Shown here one piece after another: positions 1 to 9,721 of a DNA stretch of 62,884 bases. Source of the stretch: Verrucomicrobiota bacterium (lineage in GTDB: Bacteria > Verrucomicrobiota > Verrucomicrobiia > Verrucomicrobiales > Akkermansiaceae). The stretch spans positions 1-62,884 of the forward strand of contig RDYF01000020.1 of the NCBI GenBank assembly GCA_004293285.1, read 5' to 3'. Below the pieces are notes generated by a model. The model had not been told where the DNA came from. It ran no database searches and saw only the letters and a list, made by a program, of their open reading frames with translations. A program made the translations under genes and the position numbers. Numbering within the stretch: position 1 is the first letter of the stretch; the number at the start of each line of letters is the position of its first letter.

Positions 1-1
1 C

Positions 2-2926
2 AGCGATAAGTGCATCGGCTGCCACGGCCCCGATGCAGGACATCGCGAAGCGGATTTGCGGCTCGACCTCCCAGAAACGGCCTACGCCAAGCTGGCCGAG
101 GGCGCGGGCTATGCGATTGTGCCGGGCAAACCAGAGGAAAGCCAAGTGCTCGCGCGCATCGATTCCCAAGATCCCGACGATGTGATGCCGCCACCCAGCT
201 CTCACAAAACGCTCACGAAAACCGAGCGCGACTTGATCGAGCGCTGGATTCGCGAAGGAGCTGAATACCAACCGCACTGGTCCTACACGCCCTTGGTCAA
301 GACGACCATTCCGCAAGCGCAGGGAGAAACGCACAATGCCATCGATGCCTTCATCCTCTCGACTCTGGAAAAAAAAGGCCTCAAGCCCACGGAAAAAGCC
401 GCGCCTCACGATTTGCTGCGTCGGCTCTCCCTCGATCTCACGGGACTGCCACCATCGCCTGCTGAGGTAAGGGATTTTCAGAAAAATCCCGATCGCTACG
501 GCGAAAAAATCGAGCAATTGCTCGCCTCCCCGCACTACGGCGAACGCATGGCCGTGCCGTGGCTCGATGCCGTGCGCTATGCCGATACCGTGGGCTTTCA
601 CGGCGATCAAAACATGCGTGTCTTTGCCTATCGCGACTACGTGATCGAGAGCTTCCGCAAAAACAAACCCTTCGATGTGTTCACCCGCGAACAAATCGCT
701 GGCGACTTGCTGCCCAACGCCAGCGACGAACAACGCATCGCATCGGCCTTCAATCGCCTGAACCTGATGACCCGCGAAGGCGGTGCGCAGCCGAAGGAAT
801 ATCTCGCCAAGTCTGCCGCCGACCGCGTGCGCGCCATCGGCATTGCCTTTCTCGGCCAGACTACTGGGTGTGCCGAATGCCATGATCACAAATACGATCC
901 CATCACCGCGCGCGATTTTTATTCACTGTCTGCGTTTTTTTCCGACGTGCAACAATGGGGCGTCTATGCCGACTACGAATACACGCCCAATCCCGAGCTG
1001 CGTGGCGTCAATAACGATTTCCCCTTCCCTCCCGAATACGTATCGCTGTCACCGGCTCTGCTCGCTCGCATGGACCGCATTGATCAGGACATTCACGCCT
1101 TGCTCCATCAACAACCGGTCGAGGAACCATTGCTCGGGGCTTGGCGCAAGGAAATGGAAGGATTCCTCAGCAAACATCCCGATGGCTGGCAAATCGCCAC
1201 GATCGATGGCCCAACGAGCAGCAAGCAAACACCACTGGTGATCAATCCCGATCAAAGCGTCACCGCGACCGGAGAACCACGCAAGGACGACGAAATCGCT
1301 TTCCCCGTGAGCACACGCCCAGAGACGAGCATTGGCAGCATTCGCCTGGAAGCCATGCCCGATGAGCGACTCGGTGGCTTTGTCGGGCGCTCGCCCCAAG
1401 GCCATTTTTCCATCAGCCCCCGCGTGGAATGGATGGATGAAAAGGGCCAATCTCATCCCATTGCCATCGCCTACACCCAGGCCGACCTCAGTCGACCTGC
1501 CAGCTACAGCAATGGCTTCGAGAGCACCGTCAGCTTCGGCAAGACATGGCTCAGCGCCCCCGCGCTTTACGAGCAGCCCAGCGATTTGGCGCGTCGCACA
1601 CAGACAGCCGTGCTATGCTTCGCCCAACCTTTGACCCTGCCGCCTGGCGCTCGATTGGTGGTGAAAATTCAGTCGTCCGATCTCGGTCGCATGCGCATCG
1701 CCCTCTCACCCGTTCTTCACCCAGTGCCCGGACAACCTGCCATTTCGGCGCGTTTCCGCGAAGAATGGGCGAGCAAAACGGCCCCCTATCATCTTTGTCG
1801 CACGCCGGAATCGAAGGCACCCGCGGCACTCAAAACCTTGCTCACGGAAAAACGCTTGTGCCGCGCGGGCGTCACACGCACCGTCACGACCGTCGCGATT
1901 CCTACCGAAAAACGCCCGATCACTCGCATTTTGCCACGCGGAAATTGGCAGGACGAAAGCGGCCCGGTGGTCAAGCCGGCTGTGCTGTCGTTTCTCCCGC
2001 AGGACTCCCTCCCCAAAGACCGCGAACTCACGCGTCTCGACCTCGCGAATTGGATTACGGCACCCGAAAATCCGCTCACGGCGAGAAATGTGGTCAATCG
2101 GCTGTGGAAACAATTTTTTGGCAAAGGTCTATCGAATGTGCTCGATGACCTCGGCGGTCAAGGCGAAGCACCGAGCCATCCCGAGTTGCTCGATTGGCTG
2201 GCTTGCGAATTTCGCGAATCCGGTTGGAATGTCCAACACATCGTCCGACTCATCGTTTCGAGCAAAACCTACCAACAAGCCGCCGCCGTGCGCAAGGACC
2301 TGCTGGAGATCGATCCCGGCAATCGATTGCTCGCGCAGCAAAGCGCCCGACGTCTCGATGCCGAATTCATTCGCGACAACGCCCTCGCCATTGCGGGCTT
2401 GCTCGATCACAGCTACATCGGCGGTCCGCCATCGAAGCCCTATCAACCCGCAGGCTACTACGCCGCCATCCAATTTCCGGATCGCGACTGGGTGGTCGAT
2501 ACCGGCCACAGTCGGATGCGACGCGGCCTTTACACCCACTGGCAGCGCACTTTCATGCACCCGATGCTGGCAAACTTCGACGCTCCTTCGCGCGAAGAAT
2601 GCGCGGCCGATCGCATGCAGGCCAACACCCCGCAGCAGGCGCTGACTTTGCTCAACGACCCTGTCTTTCAAGAGGCAGCGGCGGCTCTTGCGCAGAAAGT
2701 TCATGATCCCGTGATCCAAAAGAGCATCGAACAAGCCTTCGAACGCGCCTTACTGCGCCATCCAAGCGATGCCGAAATGCAAGGCATGCTCGAGTTCTAT
2801 CAAAAGCAGCTTTCTGAGTTTCAACAAGGCAAGAGCCAAGCCAAGCATCAGACAGCAGAAATGGCGGCACTGACCCAAACTTGCCGGGTCATCTTGAATC
2901 TGCACGAATCTTTCACACGCTATTAA
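2..2926 (+). CDS. PSCyt1-DUF1549-DUF1553 secreted cytochrome-type protein (5' partial)
   Basis: The frame is already open at the left edge, so the start and any signal peptide lie outside the window. The first visible codons (bases 11-25) read CIGCH, a c-type haem motif followed by GPD, as in the planctomycete-type PSCyt1 domain. A second CAECH motif, in CAECHDHKYDP, falls near base 880 inside the DUF1549 (PSCyt2) region, which opens with AIDAFILSTLEKKGL. The C-terminal third (from about base 2030, LTRLDLANWITAPENPLTARN) is DUF1553 (PSD1). Visible length is 974 aa, close to the usual size. Such proteins are exported and are almost always paired with a DUF1501 protein, which follows here after 13 bp. 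The biochemical role of the family is not established; roles in polysaccharide breakdown or periplasmic redox chemistry are inferences. Identity as a family member is very secure. Confidence 0.93.
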   Translation, partial: SDKCIGCHGPDAGHREADLRLDLPETAYAKLAEGAGYAIVPGKPEESQVLARIDSQDPDDVMPPPSSHKTLTKTERDLIERWIREGAEYQPHWSYTPLVKTTIPQAQGETHNAIDAFILSTLEKKGLKPTEKAAPHDLLRRLSLDLTGLPPSPAEVRDFQKNPDRYGEKIEQLLASPHYGERMAVPWLDAVRYADTVGFHGDQNMRVFAYRDYVIESFRKNKPFDVFTREQIAGDLLPNASDEQRIASAFNRLNLMTREGGAQPKEYLAKSAADRVRAIGIAFLGQTTGCAECHDHKYDPITARDFYSLSAFFSDVQQWGVYADYEYTPNPELRGVNNDFPFPPEYVSLSPALLARMDRIDQDIHALLHQQPVEEPLLGAWRKEMEGFLSKHPDGWQIATIDGPTSSKQTPLVINPDQSVTATGEPRKDDEIAFPVSTRPETSIGSIRLEAMPDERLGGFVGRSPQGHFSISPRVEWMDEKGQSHPIAIAYTQADLSRPASYSNGFESTVSFGKTWLSAPALYEQPSDLARRTQTAVLCFAQPLTLPPGARLVVKIQSSDLGRMRIALSPVLHPVPGQPAISARFREEWASKTAPYHLCRTPESKAPAALKTLLTEKRLCRAGVTRTVTTVAIPTEKRPITRILPRGNWQDESGPVVKPAVLSFLPQDSLPKDRELTRLDLANWITAPENPLTARNVVNRLWKQFFGKGLSNVLDDLGGQGEAPSHPELLDWLACEFRESGWNVQHIVRLIVSSKTYQQAAAVRKDLLEIDPGNRLLAQQSARRLDAEFIRDNALAIAGLLDHSYIGGPPSKPYQPAGYYAAIQFPDRDWVVDTGHSRMRRGLYTHWQRTFMHPMLANFDAPSREECAADRMQANTPQQALTLLNDPVFQEAAAALAQKVHDPVIQKSIEQAFERALLRHPSDAEMQGMLEFYQKQLSEFQQGKSQAKHQTAEMAALTQTCRVILNLHESFTRY

Positions 2927-2939
2927 ACTTCCCTCTCAC

Positions 2940-4355
2940 ATGGCCATGGATCCACTCTCGATCAACCGACGTTCTTTTCTCGAGCGCTCTTTCGCCGGCC
3001 TCGGCGGCATCGCCTTTTCCTCGCTGATGCAACAAGCCATGGCCGAACAGGCACCGTGGCCGGGTCGCTATGACAACGCCCTTCATTTTGCGCCGAAGGC
3101 GAAACGAGTGATTCATCTCTGCATGGCCGGCGGTCCGTCACAGTTTGAATCGTTCGATTACAAACCAGAGCTCAATCGCATTCACGGTCAGCCATTTCCT
3201 GAAAGTTTTACCAAGGGTCAACAGCTGGCGCAGTTGCAGGGCTCGCAACTCATCGCGCGCGGCTCGTTTGCGAAGTTTCAGCAACACGGCGAGTCGGGCA
3301 CCTATGTGTCGGATCTTTTTCCTCACATGGCGAAGGTGATTGACCATTTTGCGGTGATCAATTCGATGACCACCGAGCAAATCAATCACGACCCCGCTCA
3401 CGCGTTTTTTAACAGCGGCTCCATCGTGAAAGGCCGTCCGTCGATGGGTTCATGGCTGCTTTACGGTCTCGGCGCGGAAACGTCGGACCTCCCCGGCTAT
3501 GTGGTGCTGATGTCCGCGGGCGGTGGTGGCGCACAGCCCGTGAGTTCCCGACAATGGTCATCGGGCTTTCTCCCCGGAAAATACCAAGGCGTGCAGTTTC
3601 AATCGAATGGTGCGGCCGTGCACTATCTCGGCAATCCCGAGGGCATTTGCCAATCGACCCAGCGACTGGTGGTCGATGAGGTCAAACGCATGAATGGCTT
3701 ACTGAGCGAGACGCGCTATGATCCCGAGATCGCCGCACGCATTGCGCAGTATGAAATGGCTTTCCGCATGCAAAGTTCGGTGCCCAGCCTCACGGATCTC
3801 GCAGGCGAACCACAGAGCATTCTCGATCTTTACGGAATCAAGGAAGCCAATGAATCGAGCTTTGCCCGCAATTGCCTGCTCGCGCGTCGCATGGTCGAGC
3901 GCGGTGTGCGCTTTGTCCAACTCTATCATCGCGCCTGGGATCATCATCGCGACATCGAAAAAGACATGCCGTTTTCCGCGAAGAATACCGATCAAGCCAC
4001 GGCAGCGCTGATTCAGGATTTGCTGCAGCGGGGAATGCTCGAAGACACTCTCGTGATCTGGGGCGGCGAATTCGGTCGCACGCCCATGGGACAAGGCACG
4101 GGTCGGGATCACCACATCAATGCCTTTTCTCTGCTCATGGCAGGCGGCGGCATCAAGGGGGGAATCGTGCATGGCAAAACCGATGAACTGGGCTACGGGG
4201 TCGTGCAGGACAAAGTCACGGTACACGATCTTCACGCGACCTTACTTCACCAACTGGGCATCAATGACGCGGCATTCACTTACAAATTCCAAGGGCTCGA
4301 TTTCAAGTTGAGCGGCGTGGAGCCAGCCAAGGTGATCAAGAAAATCCTCCTTTGA
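2940..4355 (+). CDS. DUF1501 family protein, Tat-exported
   Basis: The 471-aa product begins with a twin-arginine signal (NRRSFLERS, then a hydrophobic stretch ending AMAEQ), so it is probably folded before export. The body is DUF1501, which has an alkaline-phosphatase/sulfatase-like fold: LCMAGGPSQFESFDYKP near residue 60 and IWGGEFGRTPMGQG near residue 380 are its characteristic blocks. It starts 13 bp after the DUF1549/DUF1553 gene and is certainly co-transcribed with it; this two-gene unit is common in Planctomycetes and Verrucomicrobia. A second ATG lies two codons downstream (MDPLS) and could be the true start. The substrate is unknown. A second, distinct DUF1501 protein is encoded at 34851-36164 with a DUF1800 partner. 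Confidence 0.93.
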   Translation: MAMDPLSINRRSFLERSFAGLGGIAFSSLMQQAMAEQAPWPGRYDNALHFAPKAKRVIHLCMAGGPSQFESFDYKPELNRIHGQPFPESFTKGQQLAQLQGSQLIARGSFAKFQQHGESGTYVSDLFPHMAKVIDHFAVINSMTTEQINHDPAHAFFNSGSIVKGRPSMGSWLLYGLGAETSDLPGYVVLMSAGGGGAQPVSSRQWSSGFLPGKYQGVQFQSNGAAVHYLGNPEGICQSTQRLVVDEVKRMNGLLSETRYDPEIAARIAQYEMAFRMQSSVPSLTDLAGEPQSILDLYGIKEANESSFARNCLLARRMVERGVRFVQLYHRAWDHHRDIEKDMPFSAKNTDQATAALIQDLLQRGMLEDTLVIWGGEFGRTPMGQGTGRDHHINAFSLLMAGGGIKGGIVHGKTDELGYGVVQDKVTVHDLHATLLHQLGINDAAFTYKFQGLDFKLSGVEPAKVIKKILL

Positions 4356-4371
4356 GTGATTCGCATCAAAC

Positions 4372-4406
4372 AAAAAAACGCACCCCGCGATGGAGTGCGT
4401 TTTTTT
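4372..4406. terminator. Bidirectional intrinsic terminator
   Basis: An A-run, ACGCAC, a short interior and GTGCGT followed by seven T form a hairpin with T-tracts on both strands. It sits between the converging DUF1501 gene and sdhB and can serve both. Confidence 0.8.
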
Positions 4407-4421
4407 GCAGAGTGCGATGCA

Positions 4422-5177
4422 TTACACCAACTGCTCTTTGACCAGAGCGGCGGCGAAGTCGCGGTTCATGCGAGCGATATGATCGACGCTGATTTCCTTC
4501 GGGCAAGCCGCTTCGCATTCGTATTGGTTGGTGCAATTGCCAAATCCCTCGGCGTCCATCTGACGAACCATCGCCAATACGCGTTTGTCGCGTTCAGGCT
4601 GACCCTGCGGCAAGTGACCGAGGTGCGATACCTTCGCCGCGGTGAAAAGCATGGCCGATGAGTTTTTGCAGGCAGCAATGCAGGCTCCACAACCAATGCA
4701 AGCAGCCGCATCGAAAGCGGTGTCGGCATCGTCCTTGGGAATCGGCAAAGAATTCGCATCCACGGCGGAACCCGTGCGCACACTGATGTAACCACCGGCG
4801 GCAATGATGCGGTCCATCGCCGAGCGATCGACGATCAAGTCGCGAATGATCGGAAACGCCTTCGCACGGAAGGGCTCGATCCAGATGGTATCACCATCGC
4901 GGAATTTGCGCATGTGCACTTGGCAGGAAGTAATGCCACGTTCCTTGCTGTGAGGAACACCATTGATGGTCAGCGAGCAAGAGCCACAAATGCCTTCACG
5001 ACAGTCGTGATCGAAGTGAATCGGCTCGCCACCGGACTCGATGATGCGCTCGTTGACGATATCAAGCATTTCCAAGAAAGAAGCTTCCTCGGGAATGTTC
5101 TTCGCTTCATAGGTCTCGATTTTCCCCTGATCTTGAGGAGTTTTCTGACGCCAGACTTTGAGTGTGAGATTGAGCAT
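4422..5177 (-). CDS. sdhB: Succinate dehydrogenase iron-sulfur subunit
   Basis: This 251-aa subunit passes electrons from the flavoprotein to the quinone site through three Fe-S centres. The [2Fe-2S] ligands are seen in CREGICGSC plus a downstream Cys (GITSCQVH). The [4Fe-4S] ligands are in [11 protein letters not shown] and the [3Fe-4S] ligands in the C-terminal [12 protein letters not shown]. The [13 protein letters not shown] form resembles the subunits of Bacteroidota, Chlorobi and epsilonproteobacterial-type complexes rather than the E. coli enzyme. It is the last gene of sdhCAB, 18 bp after sdhA, and a terminator follows. No Shine-Dalgarno sequence precedes the start. Confidence 0.97.
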   Translation of the reverse strand: MLNLTLKVWRQKTPQDQGKIETYEAKNIPEEASFLEMLDIVNERIIESGGEPIHFDHDCREGICGSCSLTINGVPHSKERGITSCQVHMRKFRDGDTIWIEPFRAKAFPIIRDLIVDRSAMDRIIAAGGYISVRTGSAVDANSLPIPKDDADTAFDAAACIGCGACIAACKNSSAMLFTAAKVSHLGHLPQGQPERDKRVLAMVRQMDAEGFGNCTNQYECEAACPKEISVDHIARMNRDFAAALVKEQLV

Positions 5178-5195
5178 GAGAAAAAAGAGTTAGAG

Positions 5196-7169
5196 TTATT
5201 TGTAAGAACGAACCGAGAGTTGCACTTCTTCAAAGTTGAGTGCTTCTTTGTGCAAAATAGGAGCCTTGCCTTCCACATACTGCCAAGCGGCGACGTGAGC
5301 GTACTCTTGGTCATTGCGCTTGGCTTCGCCGGGAGCGACGAGACCACTGTCGACATCGGGATCGCCAGGCTTGGTTTGGTGCTCTTCGCGGAAGTGACCA
5401 CCACAGGATTCTTCGCGCGCTAGAGCATCGTAGCACATGGTTTCGGCAAACTCAAGGAAGTCGGCCACGCGACCTGCTTTCTCCAATTCCATGTTCGCAT
5501 TGTCGCCCGAACCTGGAATGCGCACGTTGCTCCAGAACTCCTCACGGATTTCCGGAATGCGTTTGATGTTGTGTTCCAGACCGGCTTTGTTGCGAGCCAT
5601 GCCGCAGTTGTCCCACATCAGCAAGCCCAGCTCGCGATGGAAGGAATCGACAGTGCGTTTGCCGTTGATGTTGATCAAACGATTCACGCGCTCTTTCGTT
5701 TCGGCTTCGGCCTGACGGAAGGCGTCGTCATTCACACTCACCGTTCCCGGCGTTTGCGTCGCGAGATAGTTGGCAATCGTGGTCGGAATGACAAAGTAGC
5801 CATCAGCCAAACCTTGCATCAGCGCCGAGGCACCCAAGCGGTTCGCACCGTGGTCCGAAAAATTGGCTTCGCCCAAGACATGCAAGCCGGGGATGTTCGA
5901 CATCAGATTGTAGTCCACCCACAAACCACCCATGGTGTAGTGCACGGCAGGGTAAATCATCATCGGATTCTTGTAGGGATCCTCGCCAGCGATTTTTTCA
6001 TACATCTGGAACAAGTTGCCGTAGCGCGCACGAATCACGGACTCGCCGAGACGTTTCGTGGCATCGCGGAAATCGAGATACACACCAAGACCCGTAGCCG
6101 CCACTCCACGACCTTCATCGCAAGCTTCCTTGGCAGCGCGTGAGGAAATGTCGCGCGGAGCCAGGTTGCCGAAGGAAGGATACTTGCGCTCCAAAATGTA
6201 ATCGCGATCTTCTTCCGCAACGGCATCGGGATGGATTTGTTTGTTGCGCAGTTTTTCCGCAACTTCCTTGGACTTCGGCACCCAGATCCGACCGTCGTTG
6301 CGCAGCGATTCCGACATCAGCGTCAGTTTCGACTGATAGTCGCCCGAAACCGGAATGCAAGTCGGGTGAATCTGTGTGTAGCAAGGATTGGCAAAAAGAG
6401 CACCACGACGTGCCGCGCGCCATGCTGCGGTGACGTTGCATCCCATCGCATTGGTCGAGAGGAAGAACACATTGCCATAGCCACCCGTGGCCATGATCAC
6501 TGCGTCGGCGGAGTGCGAAGAAATTTTCCCAGTGACCAGATCACGCACCACAATCCCTTTGGCATGTCCGTTCACCAAAACGAGATCCAGCATCTCCGTG
6601 CGGGGATACATCTCCACCCCACCCTTGTGCACTTCTTTTTCCAGAGCTTGATAGCAACCAATCAGCAACTGTTGCCCAGTTTGACCGCGAGCATAGAACG
6701 TACGGGAAACCTGTGCACCGCCGAATGAGCGGTTATCGAGCAAACCACCGTATTCACGAGCAAAAGGCACACCTTGGGCTACACATTGGTCGATGATGTT
6801 GGTCGAGACTTCAGCCAAACGGTAGACATTCGCTTCGCGCGAACGGAAGTCACCGCCTTTGATGGTGTCGTAGAACAAACGACGCACCGAGTCGCCGTCG
6901 TTCTGGTAATTTTTCGCAGCATTGATGCCACCTTGTGCCGCGATCGAGTGAGCGCGACGCGGGCTGTCTTGGTAGCAGAAGCACTTCACCTTATAGCCCA
7001 GCTCCGACAAAGTCGCAGCGGCCGAACCACCTGCGAGGCCCGAGCCAACGACGATGATGGTAAACTTCCGTTTGTTAGCCGGATTGATCAGCTTAGAAGC
7101 CATTTTATGCTTCGACCACTTCTGATCGAGCGGACCTGCGGGGATTTTGCTATCGAGAACAAAGGACAT
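5196..7169 (-). CDS. sdhA: Succinate dehydrogenase flavoprotein subunit
   Basis: The 657-aa FAD subunit oxidises succinate to fumarate on the cytoplasmic face of the membrane. The dinucleotide-binding motif [18 protein letters not shown] begins near residue 42. [19 protein letters not shown] is the flavinylation/active-site region of the SdhA/FrdA family, and [12 protein letters not shown] and [14 protein letters not shown] are further signatures. The start ([18 protein letters not shown]) matches the N-terminus known for the long Bacteroidota-type SdhA, which supports the chosen ATG. It lies between sdhC (21 bp upstream) and sdhB (18 bp downstream), in the C-A-B order typical of the cytochrome b558-type complex. 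Confidence 0.97.
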   Translation of the reverse strand: MSFVLDSKIPAGPLDQKWSKHKMASKLINPANKRKFTIIVVGSGLAGGSAAATLSELGYKVKCFCYQDSPRRAHSIAAQGGINAAKNYQNDGDSVRRLFYDTIKGGDFRSREANVYRLAEVSTNIIDQCVAQGVPFAREYGGLLDNRSFGGAQVSRTFYARGQTGQQLLIGCYQALEKEVHKGGVEMYPRTEMLDLVLVNGHAKGIVVRDLVTGKISSHSADAVIMATGGYGNVFFLSTNAMGCNVTAAWRAARRGALFANPCYTQIHPTCIPVSGDYQSKLTLMSESLRNDGRIWVPKSKEVAEKLRNKQIHPDAVAEEDRDYILERKYPSFGNLAPRDISSRAAKEACDEGRGVAATGLGVYLDFRDATKRLGESVIRARYGNLFQMYEKIAGEDPYKNPMMIYPAVHYTMGGLWVDYNLMSNIPGLHVLGEANFSDHGANRLGASALMQGLADGYFVIPTTIANYLATQTPGTVSVNDDAFRQAEAETKERVNRLININGKRTVDSFHRELGLLMWDNCGMARNKAGLEHNIKRIPEIREEFWSNVRIPGSGDNANMELEKAGRVADFLEFAETMCYDALAREESCGGHFREEHQTKPGDPDVDSGLVAPGEAKRNDQEYAHVAAWQYVEGKAPILHKEALNFEEVQLSVRSYK

Positions 7170-7190
7170 AAGAGCAGAGAGTGGTGAGAG

Positions 7191-7817
7191 TTATGCGCCA
7201 AATTGGAAGAAATAGATCGCGGTAGGAATCGAAATGAATCCCGCCCAGATGCCCCAAGCATAGGCCTTGCTGAGCTTGTCAATCAGCGGCGCCGACTTTT
7301 TCGAACGCAGACCGACCGTTTGGAAAATCGATGCGACGCCGTGGGAAAGGTGCGAACAGAGCAGCGTCATGGCGATCACATAAAACAGCACCACCACACC
7401 ATTCTGGAAACCCGCGATCACCATGGCATGAGGGCTGGTCTTCGCAAGCTCGGCGAGGTGGGAATCGATGCGCACAGTAAAGTGGAGCAAGTGATACACC
7501 ACAAAGGCGAGAATCGTAAGACCGTATTTCGGCGAAGCCGCACGGTTCGCACGAGTCAGAGAAATGGTCGCCGCGACGTGAATCACCAAGCAAGAGAGCA
7601 ACACCGCCCGAGCAATCCACACGCCAGCGCCGTGCAGCAACTCGTGCAGCGATTTGGCATAGGCATCGAACTCCTCCTTGCCGACAAAAATCAACAAATT
7701 GCCTCCCAAGTGACCTGCCAGAAAGAGAACCAACACCAGACCCGTGATCGCAACGAGGTATTTCTTCCCGATCGAGGAATTCCAGATTTTGCAGAGAGAA
7801 CAAGACGACGCATTCAT
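7191..7817 (-). CDS. sdhC: Succinate dehydrogenase cytochrome b558 subunit
   Basis: The product is a 208-aa membrane anchor with five hydrophobic segments (for example YLVAITGLVLVLFLAGHLGG, WIARAVLLSCLVIHVAATI, YGLTILAFVVYHLLHFTV). Histidines in GHLGGN, VIHVAA, YHLLHF and CSHLSHGV are candidate di-haem ligands of the b558 family. This single-polypeptide anchor explains the absence of sdhD. The frame is open upstream, but the ATG at 7817 (MNASSCSLCKIWNSSIGKKY) is preferred because it fits the family N-terminus and lies 34 bp from a plausible promoter. It is the first gene of the sdhCAB operon. Confidence 0.93.
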   Translation of the reverse strand: MNASSCSLCKIWNSSIGKKYLVAITGLVLVLFLAGHLGGNLLIFVGKEEFDAYAKSLHELLHGAGVWIARAVLLSCLVIHVAATISLTRANRAASPKYGLTILAFVVYHLLHFTVRIDSHLAELAKTSPHAMVIAGFQNGVVVLFYVIAMTLLCSHLSHGVASIFQTVGLRSKKSAPLIDKLSKAYAWGIWAGFISIPTAIYFFQFGA

Positions 7818-7850
7818 GAGGATATCAATAGAGCAAGTGGTAGCGGCGTG

Positions 7851-7878
7851 AACATAAACGCAGCACACAAATTGACAA
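7851..7878 (-). promoter_or_regulatory. Possible sigma-70-type promoter of sdhCAB
   Basis: On the minus strand TTGTCA (7878-7873) and TATGTT (7856-7851) are separated by 16 bp, and the -10 box ends 34 bp before the chosen sdhC ATG. The match is 5/6 and 4/6 to consensus. This is inferred from sequence alone. Confidence 0.4.
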
Positions 7879-8027
7879 GTTCTGAAAAACAATTTTTTGT
7901 TTTTTTTGCGCCTAACCAAACCAACAAGGCAAATGCGGCATTGCTCACCCAAGCCGCTGGATCAGCAGAGTGAGCGCTATTACATCGAGGTCCCGCTCAA
8001 AAGGCATTTGCCCTGCGAAAATCCAAC

Positions 8028-8315
8028 TCAAACCGCTTGTTGCTGCAACTCAGACATATGGCGCACCGCGCGGTCGAGCTCAGCCAAAACTGCGTGACAA
8101 TGACACAAAAACACTTCACCTGTGGGAGTGAGGGTATGAAACTTTCCTTTGCGATCAATCAAGCGTGTGTTGAGAGCTTCCTCCAACGAGCGGAGCGAGT
8201 GACTGATCGCCGACTGCGTGAGGTTCAATCGCTTCGCCGCAAGGGTAAAACTGCCTGTCTCAACTATCGCCACAAATGCGAGCACTTGGCGAATTTCTGG
8301 CATATTGCGATTCAT
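8028..8315 (-). CDS. Stand-alone LysR-type HTH protein (no effector domain)
   Basis: The 95-aa product contains a complete LysR winged-helix N-terminus: FVAIVETGSFTLAAKRLNLT, then QSAISHSLRSLEEAL, then DRKGKFHTLTPTGE. It stops straight after the linker helix (ELDRAVRHMSELQQQAV). The roughly 200-aa periplasmic-binding-like effector domain of normal LysR regulators is absent, and only 210 bp separate the stop from sdhC, with no remnant of the domain visible. It may dimerise through the linker helix and bind DNA without a co-inducer. The start is taken at MNRNMPEIRQ; ATGs four codons in or 19 codons upstream are alternatives. It lies just upstream of sdhCAB in the same direction, so control of sdh is possible but unproven. 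Confidence 0.8.
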   Translation of the reverse strand: MNRNMPEIRQVLAFVAIVETGSFTLAAKRLNLTQSAISHSLRSLEEALNTRLIDRKGKFHTLTPTGEVFLCHCHAVLAELDRAVRHMSELQQQAV

Positions 8316-8488
8316 GACAAATGGACGGATTGGGGAGAGAAATGCGAACATCAACACAGAAGCATCTTCCATGCCATAATCGCAAAATCAATGCATCACC
8401 TCGAGAATTTCCATCTACCATGTGGACAAAACTCTTGGGTTTGCCACTTCTGCATGGTGTCGAGATCGACCGCTCTAACCCGCCCAAC

Positions 8489-8520
8489 AAAAAACCCCAC
8501 TTCTTCGAAAGAAGTAGGGT
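8489..8520 (-). terminator. Intrinsic terminator of the rpsM-rpsK-rpsD operon
   Basis: Read on the minus strand, an 11-bp stem (ACCCUACUUCU / AGAAGUGGGGU, one G-U pair) with a 5-nt loop is followed by six T. It starts 23 bp after the rpsD stop codon. Confidence 0.85.
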
Positions 8521-8542
8521 CTTCAGAGAATGACTCCGACGA

Positions 8543-9154
8543 TTAGCGGGAGTAAAGCTCAACGATCAACTGCTCATTGACCATAGGATCGATGTCCGAA
8601 CGCTCAGGAACGCGGGAAATCGTGCCTTCGAGCGCGCTGCGATCCAGCGTGAGCCAGTCGACGAGCGGCACAGCTTGAGTCAAATCCAGCATGCGCATGC
8701 CAATTTGTTGAGAAGATGGCTTCGCGGCAAGCTTGATCACGTCGCCGGCTTTGCACTCATAGCTGGCAATGTCAACGACTTGACCATTGACCAACACGTG
8801 ACCGTGATTGACCAACTGACGAGCCGCTTGACGAGTGTTGCCAAAACCGAGGCGGTAGCAAACATTGTCCAGGCGCAATTCCAGCAACTGAAGCAAGATT
8901 TCACCGGTAACGCCACGACGACGAGCAGCTTCTTCGTAGTAGCCACGGAATTGTTTTTCCAAAACGCCGTATTGGAAACGGAGCTTTTGCTTTTCGCCGA
9001 GGGCGACCGAGTATTCGCTCTTCTTCTTACGACCAGCGCGGATACCGTGCTGACCGGGTGGGAAATTGCGACGCTCCAACGACTTGTTGGAACCAAACAA
9101 AGGCACACCGAAGCGGCGGCTGATTCTTGTGCGGGGACCTGTGTAACGTGCCAT
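8543..9154 (-). CDS. rpsD: 30S ribosomal protein S4
   Basis: A 203-aa S4, the normal size, starting MARYTGPRTRISRRFGVPLF. S4 binds 16S rRNA early in small-subunit assembly. The S4 RNA-binding domain is visible as LELRLDNVCYRLGFG followed by RQAARQLVNHGHVLVNG. An open extension upstream (19 codons) is not typical of S4 and is ignored. It follows rpsK by 26 bp and is last in the operon. In many bacteria rpoA and rplQ come next, but here a strong terminator follows. The Cys-containing Zn motif of some S4 N-termini is absent. Confidence 0.97.
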   Translation of the reverse strand: MARYTGPRTRISRRFGVPLFGSNKSLERRNFPPGQHGIRAGRKKKSEYSVALGEKQKLRFQYGVLEKQFRGYYEEAARRRGVTGEILLQLLELRLDNVCYRLGFGNTRQAARQLVNHGHVLVNGQVVDIASYECKAGDVIKLAAKPSSQQIGMRMLDLTQAVPLVDWLTLDRSALEGTISRVPERSDIDPMVNEQLIVELYSR

Positions 9155-9180
9155 GATCTTGGGTAATAAAATGCTAAAAA

Positions 9181-9705
9181 TTAGACGCGACGAGCTTTTT
9201 TCGGACGGCAACCGTTGTGAGGAACGGGAGTGACATCGTCAATGGAGAGAATTTCGATACCAATCGTTTGAACGGCACGAACAGCGGACTCACGACCAGA
9301 ACCTGGACCCTTGACGCGAACGTCGGCCTCGCGGAGTCCGTGACCCATGGCTTGACGGCAAGCATCTTGGCAAACCACCTGAGCGGCATAAGCGGTGCTC
9401 TTACGAGAACCTTTGAAGCCCATCTTGCCAGCGCTCGACCAACCCAGAGTGTTGCCCAGAGCATCCGTAACGGAAACGAGAGTATTGTTGAAGGTCGAAG
9501 TCACATGGACAATGCCCTTCGCAATGTTCTTCGAGCCCTTGGCCTTGTGAATTTTGAAAACAGGCTCTTCTCCGCCGGCGATCTCCGCGAAGATGTCGCG
9601 ACGCTCATCTTTCTTAGGAGCCACTACTTCTGCAGCAGGGGCGGCTGGCGCTTCTACGGGAGCGGCCACTTGTGGTTCAATCGAATTGGTATTTTCCTCA
9701 GACAT
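9181..9705 (-). CDS. rpsK: 30S ribosomal protein S11 with acidic/Ala-Pro N-terminal extension
   Basis: The core from about residue 50 onward ([20 protein letters not shown] to [12 protein letters not shown]) is a normal S11 of about 125 aa, a platform protein of the 30S subunit. It is preceded by a roughly 48-aa extension rich in Glu, Ala and Pro ([20 protein letters not shown]), which most bacterial S11 proteins lack. The ATG at 9705 lies 17 bp from the rpsM stop, so the extension is probably translated. An internal start near the core is not obvious, as no Met precedes VFKIHK. It is the middle gene of rpsM-rpsK-rpsD. Confidence 0.95.
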   Translation of the reverse strand: MSEENTNSIEPQVAAPVEAPAAPAAEVVAPKKDERRDIFAEIAGGEEPVFKIHKAKGSKNIAKGIVHVTSTFNNTLVSVTDALGNTLGWSSAGKMGFKGSRKSTAYAAQVVCQDACRQAMGHGLREADVRVKGPGSGRESAVRAVQTIGIEILSIDDVTPVPHNGCRPKKARRV

Positions 9706-9721
9706 AGTAATGGAGATCTAA

